Shown: positions 57,520 through 64,000 of the stretch, in pieces
How positions within the stretch are numbered: the first letter of the stretch is position 1
How the letters are laid out: each line of letters begins with the position of its first letter
Source of the DNA: Caryophanon sp.
Lineage (GTDB): Bacteria; Bacillota; Bacilli; Bacillales_A; Planococcaceae
Direction of reading: 5' to 3'
NCBI GenBank assembly: GCA_018384745.1
Contig: JAHAYH010000014.1
Location: 1 to 64,000, forward strand
DNA: 64,000 nucleotides
The notes under the pieces: model-generated
Told to the model about the DNA's origin: nothing
Databases searched by the model: none
Seen by the model: only the letters and a program-made list of their open reading frames with translations
Made by a program: the position numbers and the translations under genes

Positions 57520-57915
57520 CTATTTAATCTGTTTAATGATGATTACTTTGGTTTCTTCAAAAGCTACTCCGGGAATATTTAAGATATCTTTACTGTTCAG
57601 AAGTTTTCGTCTATTAACAGTTGATGTAAATACCTTGTATTCATTAGGTACAAGCCATTCATCTTCGATAATCAGCTTAGGATTGCCAGGAACATAATCC
57701 ACAATAAAGTTGGGGCTGCGTATCTTAGTGAAGTTATGATCTTCCATAAATTCCTGAATAACTTTACGTAGACCTTGACGTTCAGATTCAAGATCTTTGG
57801 CTTCACGTTGTAAAGCCTGTGCACGTTCCTTCAGCTGTTTCTCAACATTTTCCAGATGTTTGACACGTAGTATCGTTTCTTCAATACGCTTTGGTATAGG
57901 TTGAGGTGTTTTCAT
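57520..57915 (-). CDS. hypothetical coiled-coil protein (possible Gp157/host-nuclease-inhibitor-like)
   Basis: VKHLENVEKQLKERAQALQREAKDLESERQGLRKVIQEFMEDHNFTKIRSPNFIVDYVPGNPKLIIEDEWLVPNEY. Confidence 0.5.
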   Translation of the reverse strand: MKTPQPIPKRIEETILRVKHLENVEKQLKERAQALQREAKDLESERQGLRKVIQEFMEDHNFTKIRSPNFIVDYVPGNPKLIIEDEWLVPNEYKVFTSTVNRRKLLNSKDILNIPGVAFEETKVIIIKQIK

Positions 57916-57978
57916 TTAAGATCTCATCCTGATATAAGTTCAATAAAAATGCCCTTGTTACAGGGCATGGTTGAATGG

Positions 57979-58146
57979 TTAATCACCTGATTTGGCGCTT
58001 TCGACAATGTAGCCGATAAGCATGAAAAATCCTATGAATCCAATGATGATGATTAGAAACGGAGCCAGATACCAAAGGATCCATAGGAAAAACATAGTTC
58101 CAATACAGGCACCAAGTAATGCTAAGAATACTTGGCCTTTACCCAT
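57979..58146 (-). CDS. small membrane protein (55 aa)
   Basis: MGKGQVFLALLGACIGTMFFLWILWYLAPFLIIIIGFIGFFMLIGYIVESAKSGD*. Confidence 0.55.
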   Translation of the reverse strand: MGKGQVFLALLGACIGTMFFLWILWYLAPFLIIIIGFIGFFMLIGYIVESAKSGD

Positions 58147-58766
58147 TAGTCTTTGTTACGTCCAAAGATACGACGACGACGAGGAGCTTCTTCTTCCGGT
58201 TCAGCATCATCTTCTTCAGGCTCTTCTACCTTAGAAGTACGACGTGAGCGACGTGGAGTTTCCTCTACTTCATCTTCCGCTTCCACTGGAGCAGCGCGAC
58301 TACGAGAACGTACAGGCTTCTCATCTTCTACTTCAGCATCGTCATCTACTTCAGCATCATCTTCATCTTCAGCTGGCTCTGCTGCTTTACGACGTGAACG
58401 TACAGGTTTAGCTTCAGCTTCAGAATCATCTTCTTCTACTGGTGCTGCACTACGGCGACGTGTACGGGTAGGTTTTTCTTCCACTTCGTCTTCAGCTTCT
58501 GCTTCTTCAGGAGCATCTTCTACAGCAGCTGTACGGCTACGACGAGTGCGTGTTGGTTTAGCTGGTGCTTCTTCATCTTCTGATTCAGCTTCTGTATTAG
58601 AACCAGCACCTAATTGATCAAGGTCAATTTCAACTTCAGCTACGATGGTTTCGCCAATAGAACTAAGTTCAACATCCTTGGCTTTAACGCCAGGGAACTT
58701 AGGCTTAACGTATGCAGCTACAGCAGCTTGGATATCTTCGATTGTTAATTTAACGGCAGTTTTCAT
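58146..58766 (-). CDS. charge-block repeat protein (acidic blocks alternating with RTRR/RSRR)
   Basis: At least four repeats of [acidic]-KP(T/V)R(T/S)RR. Confidence 0.65.
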   Translation of the reverse strand: MKTAVKLTIEDIQAAVAAYVKPKFPGVKAKDVELSSIGETIVAEVEIDLDQLGAGSNTEAESEDEEAPAKPTRTRRSRTAAVEDAPEEAEAEDEVEEKPTRTRRRSAAPVEEDDSEAEAKPVRSRRKAAEPAEDEDDAEVDDDAEVEDEKPVRSRSRAAPVEAEDEVEETPRRSRRTSKVEEPEEDDAEPEEEAPRRRRIFGRNKD

Positions 58767-59350
58767 TTAGTTAATCTCTTAATGGAGTTAATAAGGTTTT
58801 TTACTTCGGAGGTTTTTAAAGCAGCATAGAGTGCGCCTATGGCATCTGCTACGTGCTCTGCATGCGAGGAAACAATACTACGCTTACCCTTAATGGTTTT
58901 GTACTGCCACTGTGCTTCAGGATGTTTCTTGGATGCCCAAGCAATCATCTCAGCTTTAGTAGCGTTATTGTTGACATTTAACTTAACGTCCTTTGGGGTA
59001 ACTTCAATAACCTTAAGGAAGCTGTTGTTAATGGCAGCAATGATAGTGACACACATAGCGTAGGAAACCATAGCTCTTGAGCTTTGGCTTCCTACAGGTA
59101 CTTCAGCAATGATCAGATCTGCATCTTCAAGGTGTGGAATAATCCCTTCGATCAGCTGTTCAGCGATACGTATGTCTTTACTATTTTGTCGTACAGACTT
59201 GGCTGCAGATTCTTTATACGGTGAGATGACATGCAGCTCATCTACTTCAATTTCATCTGTATCCAGGTAAAGGTAAGCAATAGCTAGACCCCAGTTAGAC
59301 ATACTGGGATCCATTGAAACTATTTTAAGATAGTTCTTTTTCGGCATCAT
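58763..59350 (-). CDS. RuvC-like Holliday junction resolvase
   Basis: LKIVSMDPSMSNWGLAIAYL; IIAEVP; VVSSHAEHVADAIGALYAALK. Confidence 0.75.
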   Translation of the reverse strand: MMPKKNYLKIVSMDPSMSNWGLAIAYLYLDTDEIEVDELHVISPYKESAAKSVRQNSKDIRIAEQLIEGIIPHLEDADLIIAEVPVGSQSSRAMVSYAMCVTIIAAINNSFLKVIEVTPKDVKLNVNNNATKAEMIAWASKKHPEAQWQYKTIKGKRSIVSSHAEHVADAIGALYAALKTSEVKNLINSIKRLTK

Positions 59351-59756
59351 CTTTACCAGTTGAAGCGTACTCTGGAACTACGTTCTGATCTGCATCAGTA
59401 GGTAAGAATTTAAATGGAAGTTCCTGTAGCATGTCGAGTGCATACTGGACACCAGCTTTAAATGATGGAATTTCATCTGCTTTAAGAACACGCATACCAG
59501 TTTCAGGATCTGCATCAGGATGGCCTTTAGCAGTTACTTTAACTTGGATGAATGCAGGATCTTCATCACGACGTTCTGGCATGTTCACTACATGGATACA
59601 TTGATTAACCAGATCGGTATGCCAGTTGTAGATACCGGTAGCGAATTGAGCAACATTACTCACCTCTTCCAAATCTTCGGTAGCATCTTCATGCACCAAG
59701 TTAGGATTGGTTTCGACTACTGCTTCTTCTTCCTGGTTTACTTTCTGTTCTGACAT
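59325..59756 (-). CDS. hypothetical protein
   Basis: 143-aa ORF in replication operon. Confidence 0.55.
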   Translation of the reverse strand: MSEQKVNQEEEAVVETNPNLVHEDATEDLEEVSNVAQFATGIYNWHTDLVNQCIHVVNMPERRDEDPAFIQVKVTAKGHPDADPETGMRVLKADEIPSFKAGVQYALDMLQELPFKFLPTDADQNVVPEYASTGKDDAEKELS

Positions 59757-59809
59757 TTGGTATTCCTCTGGTGAGGTGCAGGTAATCTACACCCCGGGTT
59801 GTGAATGAA

Positions 59810-60565
59810 TTATTTGCGGATCATGCTACGGCGATTGGCAGTACGAGATTTCGGACCATCTTCAGAATTGCTCTTACGGCCTTTACCGCCTGATGATTTA
59901 CCACCATTTGGTTCTTTGCCTTCAGTGAAGTCACGGGTTTTACCTTTCCAGGTTTTAAGCCATTCTTCCATGAACTCAGGTTCTTCTGCTTCCTGTTCGA
60001 GTTCATTGGCAGTAAAGCCATCTTCATCAAACAGGGTATGCCATTCAGCAGAGTGAACTTTTTCATCTACTTCAACATAGTTGCCATCAACATTGTTCTG
60101 TTTAAATTTAACAGTATCAATGATTGCTACTTTAAGTTTGAAGCCAATCAGGTCAGGGAATGAATCAACAACTTCATTCACATCCTTACCGTCACGTTTA
60201 ACCTTGATGGTTTTCTCTTCTGTTTCTAGATCAAGAATACCGCATTCGCCTTCAGTGGCCAGTAGCGCTAATGCGTCAGCTTTCAGGAAGCCAGCAAGGT
60301 ACTTTTTCTTACCGTCACGTTCACTGAATACTTCGCCTTCACCAGTAGTAATCCACCAGTTTTGGAATAGTTTACGGTCATTTAGTTCAGGGATCTTTGC
60401 TTCAATTTTGATGCCTTGTGCATCGGATTTGGTTGAATCTAAACCGTATGCTGCAGTAATCACTACATCATAAACATCAGATGCTGTATTAGAGAAGTTA
60501 CCTAAACTGTCCTTTGGCTTTTCAACACCTTTGGCTTTTTTAACGCCTTTAAAGAATCCAGACAT
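59810..60565 (-). CDS. probable single-stranded DNA-binding protein (N4 gp45-like)
   Basis: Position next to AAA ATPase and primase-like gene, facing vRNAP; acidic/basic C-terminal tail; inferred from synteny. Confidence 0.55.
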   Translation of the reverse strand: MSGFFKGVKKAKGVEKPKDSLGNFSNTASDVYDVVITAAYGLDSTKSDAQGIKIEAKIPELNDRKLFQNWWITTGEGEVFSERDGKKKYLAGFLKADALALLATEGECGILDLETEEKTIKVKRDGKDVNEVVDSFPDLIGFKLKVAIIDTVKFKQNNVDGNYVEVDEKVHSAEWHTLFDEDGFTANELEQEAEEPEFMEEWLKTWKGKTRDFTEGKEPNGGKSSGGKGRKSNSEDGPKSRTANRRSMIRK

Positions 60566-60574
60566 GTTTGTTCC

Positions 60575-60670
60575 TTATAAATATTTAAACGAAGGTTGAT
60601 AAAAAGATTGAACTACTACGGTGAGTCCAATCATGAATACAGAGACAAGGATTTCGAGAAGATAGTACAT
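60575..60670 (-). CDS. possible micro-ORF (31 aa, membrane)
   Basis: MYYLLEILVSVFMIGLTVVVQSFYQPSFKYL*; GAGG upstream. Confidence 0.3.
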   Translation of the reverse strand: MYYLLEILVSVFMIGLTVVVQSFYQPSFKYL

Positions 60671-60671
60671 G

Positions 60672-61400
60672 TTATGCCTCGTAGTAGTCGTCAAGAACAT
60701 TCAGTAAGTTCTGACCATTGTTGTCGATATAGGTTTCTTCAATTTCCCACATATCGAATGGACCACGTAGACGATCCCCTAAAGAATCCTTTGTGGTTTG
60801 AGTTTGGTATACATGCTTGAAGCCTAACTTCTCTTCGCGTGGCGTGATAACGAGAAGATCATTCTCATAGCCTTTCAATTTCTTGAGTGGCATTTTCACG
60901 GCAGCAACGATAACAGAAAAGTATGCTTCAACGCCATTACGTTTTAATGCGCCTTTCACGGGAACATATACTTCTTTTAATCCAGATTCTTCATTTAGAT
61001 CTGAATCAATGTGTGCTGTAAAGATGAAACGAAGACGGGATGGTGCTACATACTGCTGCATCAATTCTTTAAAGAACTGGTTATAGTTACCCCATTCTGC
61101 ACGTGAGTCTTTGGCACCTACGATGTGAACGGATTCAAACATTTCCATCATCATAGTTAGTGAGTCAATCACTACAGTATGCATTTTTGGATTGTCTTCA
61201 GCTTCAGCAATAAGTTCCAGTACATCATACGGGTCTGTAATGATTTCTTCCTGGAACTTGTTTTTGAATGGGATGTCTTTACCTGATTCGCAGTTCAGGA
61301 ATAGTACACCTTCCTGATCTTCTAGATCACGTAATGAAGCGGTCTTACCCGAACCCGGGAAACCAACAATCAATACGAGACGCTTGTTCTTACTTGACAT
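60672..61400 (-). CDS. RecA/Sak4-like AAA ATPase
   Basis: VGFPGSGKTASLRDL (Walker A), TVVIDSLTMM (Walker B). Confidence 0.7.
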   Translation of the reverse strand: MSSKNKRLVLIVGFPGSGKTASLRDLEDQEGVLFLNCESGKDIPFKNKFQEEIITDPYDVLELIAEAEDNPKMHTVVIDSLTMMMEMFESVHIVGAKDSRAEWGNYNQFFKELMQQYVAPSRLRFIFTAHIDSDLNEESGLKEVYVPVKGALKRNGVEAYFSVIVAAVKMPLKKLKGYENDLLVITPREEKLGFKHVYQTQTTKDSLGDRLRGPFDMWEIEETYIDNNGQNLLNVLDDYYEA

Positions 61401-61414
61401 AAAACTGTCCTTAC

Positions 61415-61600
61415 TTAGTCCAAGATATCATCAGCAATTTCACGTATAACGGATGCTGGAATATCATTAATTAAATTGATCCCAACTTTATCTGGGCTGA
61501 AAGAAAAGGTTTCATTCACCTCGTCATAGAAGATAAAGATACCTTCTTCATCCGCAAGCCAGACCTGATGAAGGTTTGTTTCGCTTATATGTTTAGCCAT
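61415..61600 (-). CDS. hypothetical protein
   Basis: 61-aa ORF in operon. Confidence 0.5.
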   Translation of the reverse strand: MAKHISETNLHQVWLADEEGIFIFYDEVNETFSFSPDKVGINLINDIPASVIREIADDILD

Positions 61601-61640
61601 ACAGCATCTCCTGAATATTCAAAGTAGTGCGGGGACCGCA

Positions 61641-63812
61641 CTACTTAAGTTTCTTACTGATAGAGAGCAAGATGGTATTCTTGATTTCTTTATCGCCAAT
61701 TGGATCTTTGAGTTTAGAGTTCACATCTAGTACAGCTTCTTCAATTTCTGAATAGTCTGCACCCATGTCTACCAGGATCATGCCGTAGTTATACAATTGC
61801 TTGTTACGGTTGCCTTCACCTGTGTTCTCAATTACCCAACGCTGGATATTATCTAGATCACCCATTTCCATACGTTCCCGGATACGCTGCTCATTACGTG
61901 CAGATTTAGGAATATATGGCAGTACGTCAAATAACTTAGGATCTACTTCCTTACCATTGACCCATGCAGTGTCATTCACCAATACGCCTTTGTCACAGGT
62001 AATCCATTTCTTAGAAGGTTGTTTGGATGCTTCATCAACCTCAATATCAAATGGTAGTGATTCAATTACGTTCTGCATGAACTGCTTATAGTCTTCATTA
62101 TTCAGCTCCAGGATGTGACTGGTAGGCAGGATAATTCGGTAGCGGTTATGCTTAGGTGTACTACGCTTGGTTTCATAAATGATGTGGTAGTAGTCCTGGA
62201 ACATGGTTTGTGCTGCAGCGATAGGCGTACCATCATCCACATCTAAAACAATCAAGTTAAAGCCAGGGATTACATTGTCATCATGGCGGTAGTCATTCTC
62301 GAAGTGATGGTTACACCACTGCCAGTTTGCACGTTGGCCAAATGCTTCAATGGCTTCGATAGGAACCACATCAGGTTCATAGTCATAACTTGGATGATCA
62401 GATGAAGATACGATGATCTCATCTAGATTGGTTTCTTCCAGTACAGTAGCTTTCAAGAACATGATCTGATCAGTGAACTGCTTGGTGATCACGATGTTGT
62501 TCTTATAGGCCCATGAGATGGCATTGGCAATCATTTCATCTTTCTTGGATTTAGATCCATTGAATGATGGGAGAAGTAAATCAAGATCAGCCAAGGTAGC
62601 AGGTTCTTTAAAATCTACTAGGAACTTGGCCAGTTTCATGAAGTCTTTCTCAGGACTGTTCAGTGCCAGGAAGTCACGACCACTATCTTCAGCAAGCTTA
62701 ATTGCATACTCCAGATAGGTGATAGAGATCTCATCCTGTAAGTCTACAAAGGCATACGCTGCAGCTAGTTTGAGTACCTTGAAGAAGCGGTTGTCCATCT
62801 CAGCTTTGAGAGTCTTCTGATGTTCTTTAAACTGCTCACCACGTTTGATACACCACAATTTGTATTCCATCAGGTAGATGGCTGCATCATGTGGAAGTTC
62901 CATTACTTTCTCTAGATTAGAGATACAAGCCAACTGTTCTAGGTGGTCTGCAATAATAGACATATCAGCATTGGCATGCTTATTGAACATCTTCTTGACC
63001 AGCTCTTGAGCTGACATTTCAGATACTTTGGTAGACTCACGACTATAGCTAAAGAAGCAGCGTCGGGCATACCCGGTCTCAAGCATATTGAAGAACTTGT
63101 TCTCAGCTTCTGAACCATCAAGTAAAGAACTTGCAGTACCTGCCAGTAATACGTTAGCAGGTGTAGCAGCCTCAATACGTTCTACACGGGTGTTCTCGGC
63201 AGAGTTCTTGATCAGGTTATCTTCGATACGTCCTGTGTCGTACAGTTCCAGGAACAACACAATCATGTCTTGCTGGTTAATGAAGTTTGAGCCAATCTCA
63301 TCCACGTTATAGTTGATGGATCCTGCTTTCGCTAGACATAGTTTATGGCGGAACTGTTTGACTGCTGCAGGTGTACCTTTACTGAACTGGAATAATACTT
63401 CACCAGCACTGTTGTACTCCTTGAGAAGTTTCTCCTCCTCCTTGGCTTCTACAGATCCACGGCGACGTGCACGTTCATTGGCCAAGCGTTCAATGTTTTC
63501 TTCTGCTGCTGCAAGAAAGGTTTCCTCCAGGAAGGTTTCACGAAAGCGGTTAATAACTTGGGTGTTTAAAGTATTCATCGTATAGCCTTTACCTGTACCA
63601 GACTCGGACAGGCAGATTGCATAGATGTTTACCGGTAATACACTGTCGCCCCAACCATGAATACCCACACGCATCTGCGAGGTAAGCATGCCAAAGTAAT
63701 ACGTAAGCATTACCCGGAATAAATGCTTATTCGGGTTTTGAGTGACAGTACTCAAATGGTTGGCAATTTTCTCACCCAATGGGTGGTACTTAAACTTATC
63801 TAGGTTAAACAT
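61641..63812 (-). CDS. primase/helicase-like protein (N4 gp42-like, DUF3987-type)
   Basis: Walker-like CLSESGTGKGYTMNTL; C-terminal primase-like region NLIVLDVDDGTPIAAAQTMFQDYYHIIYETKRSTPKHNRYRIILP; start MFNLDKFKYHPLGEKI at 63812. Confidence 0.65.
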   Translation of the reverse strand: MFNLDKFKYHPLGEKIANHLSTVTQNPNKHLFRVMLTYYFGMLTSQMRVGIHGWGDSVLPVNIYAICLSESGTGKGYTMNTLNTQVINRFRETFLEETFLAAAEENIERLANERARRRGSVEAKEEEKLLKEYNSAGEVLFQFSKGTPAAVKQFRHKLCLAKAGSINYNVDEIGSNFINQQDMIVLFLELYDTGRIEDNLIKNSAENTRVERIEAATPANVLLAGTASSLLDGSEAENKFFNMLETGYARRCFFSYSRESTKVSEMSAQELVKKMFNKHANADMSIIADHLEQLACISNLEKVMELPHDAAIYLMEYKLWCIKRGEQFKEHQKTLKAEMDNRFFKVLKLAAAYAFVDLQDEISITYLEYAIKLAEDSGRDFLALNSPEKDFMKLAKFLVDFKEPATLADLDLLLPSFNGSKSKKDEMIANAISWAYKNNIVITKQFTDQIMFLKATVLEETNLDEIIVSSSDHPSYDYEPDVVPIEAIEAFGQRANWQWCNHHFENDYRHDDNVIPGFNLIVLDVDDGTPIAAAQTMFQDYYHIIYETKRSTPKHNRYRIILPTSHILELNNEDYKQFMQNVIESLPFDIEVDEASKQPSKKWITCDKGVLVNDTAWVNGKEVDPKLFDVLPYIPKSARNEQRIRERMEMGDLDNIQRWVIENTGEGNRNKQLYNYGMILVDMGADYSEIEEAVLDVNSKLKDPIGDKEIKNTILLSISKKLK

Positions 63813-63820
63813 ATTGGTTC

Positions 63821-64000
63821 CTAAAGTTCTAGTTCCCCTGAATGTGCATAGCGTTTGGCTTGACCACAAATAGGTAATGCGTTACAGAACTTGCATGCAC
63901 CTACTTTAGATTTCACTTCTACGATAATTCCTACATCACCGGATGCATGCTTCTTGGCAAGAGCATCTGGATAGTTGTCGAAGTTACCGGTACTACGATC
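63821..64000 (-). CDS. partial PD-(D/E)XK / DUF2800-like nuclease C-terminus
   Basis: ..IIVEVKSKVGACKFCNALPICGQAKRYAHSGELEL*; Cys-rich Cas4/DUF2800-like tail. Confidence 0.5.
   Translation of the reverse strand, partial: DRSTGNFDNYPDALAKKHASGDVGIIVEVKSKVGACKFCNALPICGQAKRYAHSGELEL

Noticed and set aside
58153-58617. 154-aa + strand Ser-rich ORF
   Set aside because: Antisense shadow of the charge-block repeat gene.

Overview
The window is about 63.6 kb of an N4-like (Schitoviridae-type) podovirus genome, circularly permuted relative to N4. Acinetobacter is a plausible host, but this is inference. About 350 nt of unrelated bacterial DNA sits at the left edge. Diagnostic content: a 3718-aa virion RNA polymerase, two-subunit RNAP1/RNAP2, PolA-type DNA polymerase, helicase, MoxR ATPase plus vWA pair, RuvC, a Sak4-like ATPase, a probable SSB and primase-like proteins, an N4-type terminase/portal/capsid block, and an amidase with Rz/Rz1. 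Most notable observations: (1) a td/nrdB-family group I intron encoding a NUMOD4/HNH/AP2-type endonuclease splits the MoxR-like ATPase at its TDI|GGIP motif, and splice sites can be assigned to the nucleotide; (2) a free-standing HNH gene has a 9-bp RNA hairpin at its start codon with the Shine-Dalgarno in the loop; (3) repeated GCGGAGC elements resembling N4 vRNAP promoter hairpins lie upstream of successive leftward early genes, whose units end in UUCG-tetraloop terminators; (4) the probable physical genome termini lie near 30.3-31.07 kb, with a 3 x 40-bp tandem repeat; (5) the left edge carries mnmA and HAD-hydrolase gene fragments. No tRNA or CRISPR array was seen. All names come from motif recognition by eye; no searches were run.
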